From positions 2,413,001 to 2,477,000 of the forward strand of contig NZ_CP041191.1 in NCBI RefSeq assembly GCF_006517275.1: a stretch of 64,000 nucleotides of DNA. The letters are read 5' to 3'. Within the stretch, counting starts at the first letter, position 1. The number at the start of each line of letters is the position of its first letter. The stretch is from Labrenzia sp. PHM005. Lineage in GTDB: Bacteria; Pseudomonadota; Alphaproteobacteria; Rhizobiales; Stappiaceae. A program made the translations under genes and the position numbers. This document shows, one piece after another, positions 45,254 through 54,118 of the stretch. The notes under the pieces are model-generated. The model ran no database searches and had not been told where the DNA came from. It saw nothing but the letters and a program-made list of their open reading frames with translations.

Positions 45254-45784
45254 ATGGCCAAGAGATCACTGTTTCTTGCAGTTGCGATCGGGTTAATACC
45301 TGTCTCTGCATCGGCGGAGGGGTTGACCAAGAAATTGGTGCTGCCGGCTTCAGCTGCGCAAGAGATGATTGCAGCGTGTTTCGCAGATCAAGCCGATCAC
45401 GCATATGCAAAAGTCACTGTTTTTGTTGTTGATGATGGCGGGCATCTGCTTGCTGCAGCACGCCAAGACGGAGCTTGCAAAGCCTGTTCGAACATTGCTC
45501 GCAACAAAGCCGTGACATCGGCGCTCTATGGAGCCGCGACCCGTGTCATGGCGGATCTATCATTCGGTAAGAAGCGTGACGGCGTTGACGCGGGTCTGCC
45601 TGGTGCTGCGTTCGTACCAGGGCTCGTTGCTTTTGCCGGCGGGCTGCCAGTGACCACGACCTCTGGTGAGGTGGTTGGCGGCATTGGTGTAAGCGGTGTA
45701 AGCAGTAATGAAGATGAGCAATGTGCCCAAGCTGGTGTCGCTGCTATCGCCCGGTTGCTGAAGTGGGGGCCGGCCTATGATTGA
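45254..45784 (+). CDS. Secreted GlcG/HbpS-like (DUF336) protein
   Basis: A 176-residue protein with a signal peptide (MAKRSLFLAVAIGLIPVSASAEG). The ATG at 45254 has a perfect GGGAGGA site, so the longer frame from 45107 is not used. The Haem_degrading/GlcG fold is visible: KVTVFVVDDGGHLLAAARQDGA, ARNKAVTSALYGAATRVM and GGLPVTTTSGEVVGGIGVSG. HbpS binds haem and takes part in redox sensing in Streptomyces; other members are of unknown function. Here two cysteines (ACKACS) form a CxxC-like site. Overlaps the next gene by eight bases. Confidence 0.85.
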   Translation: MAKRSLFLAVAIGLIPVSASAEGLTKKLVLPASAAQEMIAACFADQADHAYAKVTVFVVDDGGHLLAAARQDGACKACSNIARNKAVTSALYGAATRVMADLSFGKKRDGVDAGLPGAAFVPGLVAFAGGLPVTTTSGEVVGGIGVSGVSSNEDEQCAQAGVAAIARLLKWGPAYD

Positions 45785-46826
45785 GAACGTCTTTTATCAG
45801 GCGGAAACCCAGGGCCATTTTGAGTATTACGCACTTGGTGATCTTAGGCTGGAAAGCGGCGAGACTTTGCGCGATGCGAAGCTGGCCTACCGGACTTTTG
45901 GAACGCTCAACGCCGACAAAACAAACGCGATCTTAGTCACCACCTGGTTCTCCGGAACTGGTAAGATTATGGAAGATGTTTATGTCGGCGAGGACCATGC
46001 TCTTGATCCAAACAAATACTTCATCATTGTCGTAGATCAACTTGGCAGCGGCGTTTCGACATCGCCGCAGAACAACCCGGCACCACAAACAATGGGTAAG
46101 TTCCCCAAGTTGAGCATTGGCGATGATGTTCAGGCACAGCATAGGCTCTTAACTGAACTCTTCAAAATCTCAAAACTGGTACTGATTGTTGGCGGATCCA
46201 TGGGGGGGCAACAGGTATATGAATGGGCTGTGACCTATCCCGACATGGTGGAGAGGGCGGCGCCCATTGCCGCAACAGCCCGCATATCCCTGCACCAGAA
46301 GGTGTTTGTGCAGGCACTAGAAGAGGCGATCAAGTCAGACCCTGCCTGGCAAAATGGTTGGTATTCTTGCGGATTGGAAGTGCGGGAAGGGATGGACCGG
46401 CTGGCGAAAATTGTCGCTACACTTGGTTGGTCACACGAATTCTATCAGGAGAAGCGTTGGGCCTCCGTTTTGGGCATGTCATCTCTGGATGATTTCATAA
46501 ACGGAGTGATGAAGGCCTATTTTGAGCCTATGGATCCAAATGTGTTGCTGTGTGAAATGCACAAATGGCAAAGGGCAGATGTCGGCCGCCATACCGATGG
46601 AAATCTGGCCGAAGCCCTAGCGCGGATCACAGCCAAAACATGCGTTATGCCGATAAGCCACGATCTCTTTTTTCCTCCAGACGAATGCGAGCAAGATTGC
46701 AAGCTGATTGCCGGGGCAACGGTTCGAGTCATCGAGACAAAAGAGGGCCACATGGGGCTTAACGGATTTGAGCCAAACTATATGGCTCAGGTGGATAGCC
46801 ATCTGAAAGATTTGCTGAACGCTTAG
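45777..46826 (+). CDS. MetX-like alpha/beta hydrolase
   Basis: A 349-residue protein of the homoserine O-acetyltransferase-like group of alpha/beta hydrolases. The catalytic triad can be placed: Ser141 in the nucleophile elbow GGSMGGQQ, Asp296 in ISHDLFFPPDE and His325 in EGHMGLNGF. The N-terminal pattern LRLESGETLRDAKLAYRTFG is typical for the group. The MetX-specific His/Arg binding loop for homoserine is not obvious, and the neighbours (a GlcG-like protein and a taurine-type ABC importer) do not fit methionine synthesis, so it probably hydrolyses or transfers an acyl group of an imported compound. Confidence 0.85.
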   Translation: MIENVFYQAETQGHFEYYALGDLRLESGETLRDAKLAYRTFGTLNADKTNAILVTTWFSGTGKIMEDVYVGEDHALDPNKYFIIVVDQLGSGVSTSPQNNPAPQTMGKFPKLSIGDDVQAQHRLLTELFKISKLVLIVGGSMGGQQVYEWAVTYPDMVERAAPIAATARISLHQKVFVQALEEAIKSDPAWQNGWYSCGLEVREGMDRLAKIVATLGWSHEFYQEKRWASVLGMSSLDDFINGVMKAYFEPMDPNVLLCEMHKWQRADVGRHTDGNLAEALARITAKTCVMPISHDLFFPPDECEQDCKLIAGATVRVIETKEGHMGLNGFEPNYMAQVDSHLKDLLNA

Positions 46827-46926
46827 GCATACCCGCCCGCTGAAAAGAGAACCGCTGCTTGGAACTGCCGAGCAGCGAACGGGAGAGTTTGTCTGATCTC
46901 CGGCGGTTCCGGGGCAAGAGGGAACA

Positions 46927-47724
46927 ATGAAAACGCAAGAAGAAATGCCGCTGGCAGTCCGCGGTGCAACCAAGACTTACAACACACAATCAGGGGCCGT
47001 CCACGCTCTGCGTAATGTGGATCTGGATGTGGAGCAAGGCGCGTTTATCTCTATTGTGGGGCCGTCAGGATGCGGCAAAACTACCTTGTTATGGTCGCTC
47101 GCAGGGCTGCATAAACTTAGTTCCGGATCTATTGCCCTCGGCAGTGATATCATTTCCGGTCCGCATGCAAGCATTGGCATGATGTTTCAAGAAGCCAATC
47201 TGCTGCCCTGGCGAACTGTTCAAAAAAACATAGAATTTCCGTTCGAAATTCGCGGTGATCAACCGGACAAACAGAAGATAGAAGCCCTTCTCGACCGTGT
47301 CGGTCTGGGGGGCTTTGGCAAGAAGATGCCGAAGGAGCTATCCGGCGGGATGCAGCAGCGGGCATCCATTGTTCGCGCTTTGGCGAGCGATCCGAAAGTG
47401 CTTCTGATGGATGAGCCATTTGGTGCGCTGGATGCCTTCACCCGCGACGCGATGAACAAGCTGGTTGAAGAAATCTGGCTGGAAACACGCAAAACGGTAA
47501 TTCTGATCACCCATTCCATCGCAGAAGCCGTTTTCTTGGCCGACAAGGTTTACATCATGAGCGCCCGGCCAGGGCAAATTTCGAAAGTGGTCGATGTCCC
47601 CTTTCAGCGTCCGCGTCAGCTGGAGCTGATGGAAACCAGCGAATTTTTCGATCTCGTCAACGAAATCAAATATGAAATCCAACATCAGCCGTCCGGTCAT
47701 CGTGTTGCGACGGTTCTGGGGTAG
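46927..47724 (+). CDS. ABC transporter ATPase (taurine/sulfonate/nitrate type)
   Basis: A 265-residue ATPase of the SsuB/TauB group. Walker A GPSGCGKTT near residue 45, the MMFQEANLLPWRTVQKNIEFP segment typical for the group, signature LSGGMQQRASIVRALASDP, Walker B LLMDEPFGALDAFTRD and the switch ILITHSIAEAVFLADKV. A GGGGCAAGAGGGAAC stretch precedes the ATG. It works with the permease and binding protein encoded next. Confidence 0.94.
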   Translation: MKTQEEMPLAVRGATKTYNTQSGAVHALRNVDLDVEQGAFISIVGPSGCGKTTLLWSLAGLHKLSSGSIALGSDIISGPHASIGMMFQEANLLPWRTVQKNIEFPFEIRGDQPDKQKIEALLDRVGLGGFGKKMPKELSGGMQQRASIVRALASDPKVLLMDEPFGALDAFTRDAMNKLVEEIWLETRKTVILITHSIAEAVFLADKVYIMSARPGQISKVVDVPFQRPRQLELMETSEFFDLVNEIKYEIQHQPSGHRVATVLG

Positions 47725-47728
47725 TGAA

Positions 47729-48559
47729 ATGGCAGATATCTCACAATCATCAAACTCATCCGGTGCGCCGGGATTGGCGACTGCGTCAGGGCTGGGCGGC
47801 GGATTAGGCGCACAGGGCGCCAAGGAAACAATGGCCATTGTCAGCATTGCTGTCCTGGTGATTGTCGGCGGTGAGCTTTTGCTCAAGTACTTCGGCGTCC
47901 CGCAATATATCCTCCCAAGGCCGTCGGAAATCGCCGCGATCTTCTTTTCTCCCGAGATCGCGGCGATTGGGGAGCACTATAGTTACACACTGGTAGAACT
48001 TGTTTCCGGATATGCGATCGGGGCATCGATCGGACTGCTTCTTGCGGCAATCATCACCCAGTTTCCATTTGTCGAAAAAGTCATCACACCCTACATCCTG
48101 CTTCTGGTTACTACGCCGATGCTTGCGCTCGTGCCGCTGCTGATCCTGAACTTTGGTTTTGGCTATACACCGCGCATTGTTGCAGTCGCTCTCGCCTCAG
48201 GCCCAATGGTGATGATCAACGCTGCGACCGGTTTTCGCAGGGTCGATGCCATGAAAATCTCCCTGGCGCGATCTTACGGCGCCAGCACTCTGCAAATATT
48301 CCTAAAGATCCGCACACCCATGGCCATGCCCATGGTGATCGTTGGCCTGATGATCGGCGCGATCTTTGGAATGATTACTGCTGTAGGAGCTGAAATGTCA
48401 GGTGGAGGCTTTGGCCTGGGAAGCCGTCTGACAACCTATTCATCGACTCTTCGGATGCCCGAGTTCTTCGCCTGTATCCTACTTCTGGCGGTCACCGGGA
48501 TTGCGATCTACGCGCTGTTCTTCTGGCTCGGTAAGAGGCTGGCGGGGTGGGAAAGCTAG
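47729..48559 (+). CDS. ABC transporter permease (taurine/sulfonate/nitrate type)
   Basis: A permease of about 276 residues; the ATG at 47729 just after the ATPase stop is used. A long Gly/Ser-rich N-terminus precedes six membrane segments. The pattern VPQYILPRPSEI, then ALVPLLILNFGFGYTPRI and the EAA loop AMKISLARSYGASTLQIFLKIRTP, are those of SsuC/TauC-type permeases. Last membrane segment ends LGKRLAGWES. Confidence 0.92.
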   Translation: MADISQSSNSSGAPGLATASGLGGGLGAQGAKETMAIVSIAVLVIVGGELLLKYFGVPQYILPRPSEIAAIFFSPEIAAIGEHYSYTLVELVSGYAIGASIGLLLAAIITQFPFVEKVITPYILLLVTTPMLALVPLLILNFGFGYTPRIVAVALASGPMVMINAATGFRRVDAMKISLARSYGASTLQIFLKIRTPMAMPMVIVGLMIGAIFGMITAVGAEMSGGGFGLGSRLTTYSSTLRMPEFFACILLLAVTGIAIYALFFWLGKRLAGWES

Positions 48560-48634
48560 TTTTCGAAGTCACCCGGCAAACACAGAAACTTCAAAAAATA
48601 CAAAATTTTAGATGCTTAACTCGGAGGAAAGCCA

Positions 48635-49798
48635 ATGAAATTCGAAGATCTCACACGCCGTCGCCTGTTGAAAATCGGTGCCAAGGGCGTGGTCACCACA
48701 ACCGTGTTGGGTTCCGGAGTGTTACCGCCGACAGCTGCTTTGGCCAAACCTTATAACGGTCCACACACATGGATTTCTCCACGCGGAACCATCGAAGTTA
48801 TGGATGATTATCCCTATTGGGTGGCTAAAGCCATGGGCTACTTTGGTGATCTTGGTGTGGAAACGGCAATGGAACCAGGGCCAGCCGACGGGACTGCTGT
48901 CGTTAAGTTTCTGGCCGTCGAGCAGGCCGATATCGGATTTCCTTCCCCAGGCGTTTTGTCCTTTGCCGTGAATGCTGGCATGGATCTGGTCTCAGTGTTT
49001 GGCAGTGGCAATCTCGACCTCTTCAACATCGCCTTTCGCAAAGGTGAAGGGGTGCGGTATCTGAAAGAACTGGAAGGTAAGACTGTTCTTTTGGGGTCTG
49101 CTGCCTGGCAGTCCATTTGCGACCCGATGTTTGCAGCTGTCGGTGTCGATCCTTCGAAAATCAATTATGTCGAGGCTGGTTGGCCGACATGGACGACTGC
49201 GCTGGCCAGCGGTAACGGAGATGCTTGCCTGGCTTGGGAGGGCTTGCGCGCGGATCTGACTGCCAAGGGGCTGGATTTCGACTACTGGCTCGGCATGCGG
49301 GGGTCGCCACTGCCGTCCAATTCGCTGGTCGTGCGCCGGGCTGACCTTCAGGATCCAGACCGTCTGGAGTTTTTGAAAAAATATCTCAAAGGCTGGGCGA
49401 TGGGCAGTGAATTTGCCGACCGCAATCCGCGTGCTGCAGCAGATATCGTCTTCAAAGCTTTGCCGACGACAAAGGCCAACTATGGTCCGCGCGCAGGTAC
49501 AGAAAGCCTTATGCAGATCCACCGCACGTTCAAAGGTTCGATGTCAAATCGACCCGGCTGGGGTGCGCATGACATCCCATCGTGGGACAATTTCTTCAGG
49601 ATTCTCAAGGATATCGGACAATCTCGGATTGATATCGATGTTGAACGCTATGTCAGCAATGAGTTCATTGCCGGGGCGAACAGTTTCGACAGGGCTCAAG
49701 TTCATGCTGATGCCGACGGCTACGAGCTTCCTTCGGATCTTCAGGAAATCGATATGGAAGCGCTGGAAACTAGGTTCTACAGCAACGTGATCAACTAG
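48635..49798 (+). CDS. ABC transporter substrate-binding protein (NMT1/SsuA type), Tat-like signal
   Basis: A 387-residue binding protein. The N-terminus has a twin-arginine-like motif (TRRRLLKIG) before a hydrophobic stretch, so export by the Tat path is likely. The body has SsuA/NMT1-type features: YPYWVAKAMGYFGDLGV, KFLAVEQADIGFPSPGVLSFAV and GKTVLLGSAAWQSICDPM. A CGGAGGAAA ribosome site is present. With the GlcG-like protein and hydrolase upstream, the ligand may be an unusual organosulfur or aromatic compound, but this is a guess. Confidence 0.9.
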   Translation: MKFEDLTRRRLLKIGAKGVVTTTVLGSGVLPPTAALAKPYNGPHTWISPRGTIEVMDDYPYWVAKAMGYFGDLGVETAMEPGPADGTAVVKFLAVEQADIGFPSPGVLSFAVNAGMDLVSVFGSGNLDLFNIAFRKGEGVRYLKELEGKTVLLGSAAWQSICDPMFAAVGVDPSKINYVEAGWPTWTTALASGNGDACLAWEGLRADLTAKGLDFDYWLGMRGSPLPSNSLVVRRADLQDPDRLEFLKKYLKGWAMGSEFADRNPRAAADIVFKALPTTKANYGPRAGTESLMQIHRTFKGSMSNRPGWGAHDIPSWDNFFRILKDIGQSRIDIDVERYVSNEFIAGANSFDRAQVHADADGYELPSDLQEIDMEALETRFYSNVIN

Positions 49799-49849
49799 CT
49801 CGCCAAAAGCACTGGATTTTCAATCAACCTTCCCAAGGCAGATACCTTA

Positions 49850-49885
49850 TCCGCCGAACTGTTTTCTTTGAAACGGTTCGGCGGA
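49850..49885. terminator. Convergent terminator hairpin
   Basis: A 10-bp perfect stem (tccgccgaac / gttcggcgga) with a 16-base loop that can pair further (GTTTT / GAAAC) lies between the ABC importer operon and the convergent gene at 49910. No T-run. Confidence 0.6.
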
Positions 49886-49909
49886 CTGGCCGAGAAATCG
49901 GCGCCTTGG

Positions 49910-50422
49910 TCAGGCGATGGCTGTGAGTGCTTTGGAAGTCGCAGTTTCGTTGCCGGGAAAAAACCTGACGGAATCATTTGCCAATGCTTCTGTCCTGGTA
50001 TCCAACGCCCAACGCCGATCCACAATGATCCGCGCATTGTAGCTGGTTCCTGCGACAACCCGATTTTCTCCAAGGCCCAGAATTACGACATAGTTTCCGC
50101 TTGTGAAGAGACCCAGCCCGAAGTAGCGGTCCTGTGAGAGGGGCAGAAGCATGACGCATTTTGTGAACGTGGTCGCGTCATTTCCGTCTGCATAGGCTGC
50201 AATTACCCAGTTTCCCGATTTTTCCAGCGAAAGGCGGTTGGAAGCGGATGCAGCACTAACACTTGCCAGCAATGTGAGAAATACAGCAGTAGCCAAAGCG
50301 GCGAAAACACGAACGATTGTCTCCCGGGTACCTGTAGTTTTTGGCCTGTCAATCTCTGTGTGAGACCACCTGCGCTGCCGAAATTCGGATGGACCCGGAC
50401 ATTCTATTGGAAACCACCACAT
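49910..50422 (-). CDS. Small secreted hypothetical protein
   Basis: A frame of up to 170 codons. A clear signal peptide-like segment (VRVFAALATAVFLTLLASVSAASAS) is followed by about 110 residues rich in beta-strand pattern (GNWVIAAYADGNDATTFTKCVMLLPL, GNYVVILGLGENRVVAG). The start is unsure: the ATG at 50422 gives an odd 35-residue leader before the signal peptide, and no better ATG/GTG/TTG start lies closer. I do not recognise the family; the GNW..YADGNDATTFTKC pattern is reminiscent of small periplasmic stress proteins of alphaproteobacteria. Confidence 0.6.
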   Translation of the reverse strand: MWWFPIECPGPSEFRQRRWSHTEIDRPKTTGTRETIVRVFAALATAVFLTLLASVSAASASNRLSLEKSGNWVIAAYADGNDATTFTKCVMLLPLSQDRYFGLGLFTSGNYVVILGLGENRVVAGTSYNARIIVDRRWALDTRTEALANDSVRFFPGNETATSKALTAIA

Positions 50423-50685
50423 TCAAAATTGAAGCATCTGCCTATGACAAAACTTCTAATCTGCTTGTGGATTGGAGCTGTTTTTCAAAATAGCTTATGT
50501 AAAACCGCATTTCCGGACATCATGTCTGATCAGGAAGGGGGAGGCTTGTAGCCGATTGCTTCTTTTTGAAGAGTTGTAAAGCCTAGCGGTCGCTCGATTT
50601 ACCACCGGTCGCGGTGTTACTTCCTTGCCAAAGCCTCCTTGCTGAGTGGGGCTGTATGGGGGCCGATTGCCAATGTCCGGTTCAT

Positions 50686-51594
50686 TTAACTGGACCCTGC
50701 CACATAACACCCGCTGGCAAAATTCGTCGAGGCTTGCGCGCGCAGCACCGTGGCGAACTCTTTGACCAGGTCGGGGAAGAGGCAGCGTTCGCGCGTGAGC
50801 AGCGAGACCACCCTTTTTTCGTCCAGCCCGCGGATTTTGCGAAATGCAAGGTGGCTAGGCAGGAGACCAACGACAGACTCAGGCAGAATCGTGAACCAGT
50901 TGCCAGTTTGCACCATGCTGATGAGCGAGAGTGTATTCCTGGCTGTGACCCGCTTCGTTTGCAACAGCTTTTGAACTGCTGGGATCTGGATTTTCGAACA
51001 AAGGTGATTGTGGACGAAACCCGGGATCATCAACTCATCGAGGTCCGGTGCGCGCGTGCAGTGCATGAGAGAGTGATCGGGAGCAGCCACGAGCCCGAAA
51101 GTGTCCTCAAAGAGCGGTTCGGCGCAAATGCCGTTCAGTTTCGGCTGTCCGGAAACAATTCCAACCTCGACTTGTCCGTGCATGATCGCGCCCGTGACAA
51201 TATCGGAATCTGCGTCCCGAATCTCGATCTGCAGAGACGGATACCGCGCCATCATGACGCCAACTGATTTCGATAAGCCTTGAGGAACGGCGGAGGGAAC
51301 AGAGGCAATACGCAGCACGCCCCCGGGCGAACGCGCCAGGGTTTCGATGGTATCGATGGCTTCGTCATGCAGGCGAAGTTGTTGCTGGGCCAGGGTGAAG
51401 ACTTCTTCTCCAAACGGGGTCAACTCGTTCTTGCGATCCGTCTCAAAGAGCCGCGCACCCAGATGATCTTCCATTTGTTTCAGGCTCATTGAAATGGCGG
51501 AAGGTGTGCGCCCGAGCCGTAAACCCGCATCCGCAAGATTGCCGCTTTGGGCAACGGCCGCAAAGCAACGCAACATTGTCGTTGTGATTGCCAT
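50686..51594 (-). CDS. LysR family transcriptional regulator
   Basis: A 302-residue LysR-type regulator; helix-turn-helix within residues 6-62 (LRCFAAVAQSGNLADAGLRL, GRTPSAISMSLKQMEDHLGA). The ligand domain begins near residue 90. It is divergent from the aldehyde dehydrogenase operon with 98 bases between them, so it is the probable regulator of that operon. Such LysR proteins often control genes for amino acid or betaine use. Confidence 0.92.
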   Translation of the reverse strand: MAITTTMLRCFAAVAQSGNLADAGLRLGRTPSAISMSLKQMEDHLGARLFETDRKNELTPFGEEVFTLAQQQLRLHDEAIDTIETLARSPGGVLRIASVPSAVPQGLSKSVGVMMARYPSLQIEIRDADSDIVTGAIMHGQVEVGIVSGQPKLNGICAEPLFEDTFGLVAAPDHSLMHCTRAPDLDELMIPGFVHNHLCSKIQIPAVQKLLQTKRVTARNTLSLISMVQTGNWFTILPESVVGLLPSHLAFRKIRGLDEKRVVSLLTRERCLFPDLVKEFATVLRAQASTNFASGCYVAGSS

Positions 51595-51692
51595 TTCAGT
51601 TTTCCTGAAATTGAGATCAATAATTCAAGTTTGACTGACTTCTGTAATCGAGTCCACTCTGGCGTCACAGGAACATCACCGGGAGCCATCTG

Positions 51693-53138
51693 ATGACGAA
51701 GTTGAACCTAATTGCAGGAGACTGGGTCGCAGGTGATCAGGACATTGAAAACGTAAATCCTTCAGACTTAGCTGACAGCATTGGTCGTTTCACACAGGCA
51801 ACCGGGCCGCAACTCGAGAAGACACTTGAAGCGGCACGAGCAGCGCAAGCCACATGGGCCAGCTACCTGCCGGAACGAAAACAGGCGGTGTTGATGAACA
51901 TCGGCAACGAGCTGATGGCGCGGGCCGAAGAGCTTGGCACGCTGCTCAGCCGCGAGGAAGGCAAGCCGCTGGCCGAAGGTAAGGGCGAAGTCTATCGCGC
52001 CGGGCAATTCTTCACCTACTACGCGGCGGAATGCCTGCGGCAGATCGGCGAAAATGCCGACAGCGTCCGTGCCGGTGTGGAAATTGACGTCCGTCGGGAG
52101 CCCGTCGGCGTTGTGGTGGTCATTTCGCCTTGGAATTTCCCAACCGCCACGGCATCGTGGAAGATCGCTCCGGCTCTGTGTTACGGCAATGCCGTGGTCT
52201 GGAAACCTGCCAATGTCACCCCGGCATCCGCTGTCGCCCTGACCGAAATCATTGCAAAACAGGATATTCCAAAAGGGCTCTTCTCCCTTGTTATGGGATC
52301 TGGCCGAACCGTCGGTCAAAAACTGGTAGAAAGCCCGGTTGTCGATGCTATTTCGTTCACCGGCTCCGTACCAGTCGGCAAAAGTATTGCTGCGTCTGCC
52401 ATCCAGAACTTGACAAAGGTGCAGATGGAGATGGGGTCAAAGAACGCGCTCGCGGTTATGGAGGACGCCGATCTTGATCTTGCCGTCACCCTCGCGCTTG
52501 GCGGTGCATTCGGAGGCTCGGGTCAGAAATGCACCGCCTCTTCCCGTCTGATCGTCCATGACGCGATACACGATGCCTTCGTAGACCAGCTGATTGCGGG
52601 CGCAAAAGCGATGAAAGTGGGTCACGCACTCGAAGACGGGACACAGATGGGGCCGGTGGTTAGTGACGATCAGCTTCAGGAAAATCTGGCCTACGTCGAA
52701 CTTGGCAGGTCCGAAGGGGCGGAGCTTGCCTGCGGCGGATCCCGGCTCGAACGGCCGCACAAAGGCTATTACATGTCCCCGGGCGTCTTCCTGAACACGA
52801 CGAATAACATGCGCATCAATCGGGAGGAGATGTTCGCGCCGTTGACCAGCGTCATCAGGGTCGGCAGCTATGACGAAGCATTGGTTACCGTGAACGATAC
52901 CAATTTCGGCCTCACTTCCGGTATCGTCACGCATGATTTGGCCCGGGCAACGCACTTCCGGCGAAACGCCCGAACGGGTGTTGTCACGGTTAATCTTCCG
53001 ACCGCAGGCACGGACTACCATGTTCCGTTCGGCGGGCGCGGTGACAGCTCCTACGGACCACGGGAACAGGGCAAGGCAGCAGCAGAGTTCTATACCACCG
53101 TCAAAACCGCCTATATCAGCGCTGGGGTGCCAAGCTGA
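51693..53138 (+). CDS. NAD(P)-dependent aldehyde dehydrogenase
   Basis: A 481-residue aldehyde dehydrogenase. SPWNFPTATASWKIAPAL near residue 145, the general base Glu246 (EMGSKN) and the catalytic Cys280 (GSGQKCTASS) are intact. The overall pattern is close to the succinate semialdehyde / alpha-ketoglutaric semialdehyde group. It starts an operon and its stop overlaps the ATG of the M19 gene (TGATG). It likely oxidises an aldehyde formed in the breakdown of a small nitrogen compound. Confidence 0.94.
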   Translation: MTKLNLIAGDWVAGDQDIENVNPSDLADSIGRFTQATGPQLEKTLEAARAAQATWASYLPERKQAVLMNIGNELMARAEELGTLLSREEGKPLAEGKGEVYRAGQFFTYYAAECLRQIGENADSVRAGVEIDVRREPVGVVVVISPWNFPTATASWKIAPALCYGNAVVWKPANVTPASAVALTEIIAKQDIPKGLFSLVMGSGRTVGQKLVESPVVDAISFTGSVPVGKSIAASAIQNLTKVQMEMGSKNALAVMEDADLDLAVTLALGGAFGGSGQKCTASSRLIVHDAIHDAFVDQLIAGAKAMKVGHALEDGTQMGPVVSDDQLQENLAYVELGRSEGAELACGGSRLERPHKGYYMSPGVFLNTTNNMRINREEMFAPLTSVIRVGSYDEALVTVNDTNFGLTSGIVTHDLARATHFRRNARTGVVTVNLPTAGTDYHVPFGGRGDSSYGPREQGKAAAEFYTTVKTAYISAGVPS

Positions 53139-54118
53139 TGCGGATCGATGGGCTGCAATATGCAAATTGGTCGGAAAAGATCTTCCGGCAGATGCAAGCA
53201 GGCGGCGTGAATGCTGTCCATGTCACGGTTGCCTATCACGAAACGTTCCGCGAAACGGTTCTGAACTTCGAACGATGGAATCGTCACTTCGAGCAATATG
53301 CGGACCTGATCATTAAGGGGACCACTGCCACCGACATCGACCGAGCGCGGGAGACAAACCGCACGGCGATTTTCTTCGGGTTTCAAAACCCAAGCCCGAT
53401 CGAAGACGATGTCGGCCTGGTCGAGATCGTCCACACGCTTGGCGCTCGTTTCATGCAGCTGACCTACAACAATCAGTCTTTGCTTGCGACGGGTTGCTAT
53501 GAAGACAGTGATACTGGATTGACGCGTATGGGCAAGGAAGTGATCGCGGAGATGAATCGTGTCGGCCTAGTCGTTGATATGAGCCACTCGGCGGATCGCT
53601 CGACCATAGAGGCGGCGGAGTATTCGAACCGTCCTATCGCGATCACGCATGCCAACCCTTACGCCTGGCACCCAGCCCTTCGGAACAAACGCGAACACGT
53701 GATCCAGGCCGTGACCGAGCGCGGCGGAATGCTGGGCTTTTCAGTCTATCCCCACCATCTGAAAGACAAGTCCGATTGCACGCTGGAAAGCTTCTGCGAA
53801 ATGATCGCGCGTACGGCTGAGAAATTTGGTGCCCAATGCCTTGGGATCGGCAGCGATCTTTGCCAGGATCAACCCGACAGCGTGGTCGAGTGGATGCGCA
53901 TGGGGCGCTGGACCAAGACAACGGATTACGGGGAAGGATCGCCCAGCAATGCCGGGTTTCCGCCCATGCCCAACTGGTTCCAGGACAATCGCGACTTCGG
54001 GAATATCGAAGAAGGACTTCGCGCGACCGGCCTGAATGCGGACGAAATCGCGGGTATCATGGGCGGAAACTGGTATCGTTTCTTCCGCGAGAATTTCGGA
54101 CCGGAGGACAGCGTTTGA
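53138..54118 (+). CDS. M19 renal-dipeptidase-like protein with incomplete metal site
   Basis: A 326-residue protein of the membrane dipeptidase (M19) fold. The later metal histidines are kept (VDMSHSADRS His150; ITHANPYAWHPALRNKRE His171), 21 residues apart as in the human enzyme. The N-terminal HxD pair is lost (IDGLQYANW instead of DGHND) and the bridging Glu is replaced by Gln83 (FGFQNPSPIEDD). A similar subgroup is known near betaine-use genes in other proteobacteria, where its reaction differs from peptide cleavage. Coupled to the genes on both sides. Confidence 0.88.
   Translation: MRIDGLQYANWSEKIFRQMQAGGVNAVHVTVAYHETFRETVLNFERWNRHFEQYADLIIKGTTATDIDRARETNRTAIFFGFQNPSPIEDDVGLVEIVHTLGARFMQLTYNNQSLLATGCYEDSDTGLTRMGKEVIAEMNRVGLVVDMSHSADRSTIEAAEYSNRPIAITHANPYAWHPALRNKREHVIQAVTERGGMLGFSVYPHHLKDKSDCTLESFCEMIARTAEKFGAQCLGIGSDLCQDQPDSVVEWMRMGRWTKTTDYGEGSPSNAGFPPMPNWFQDNRDFGNIEEGLRATGLNADEIAGIMGGNWYRFFRENFGPEDSV

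Noticed and set aside
53836..54114. N-terminal extension of the 560-residue protein gene
   Set aside because: It lies entirely inside the M19 gene in another frame; the TTG at 54115 has a good ribosome site and stop overlap.
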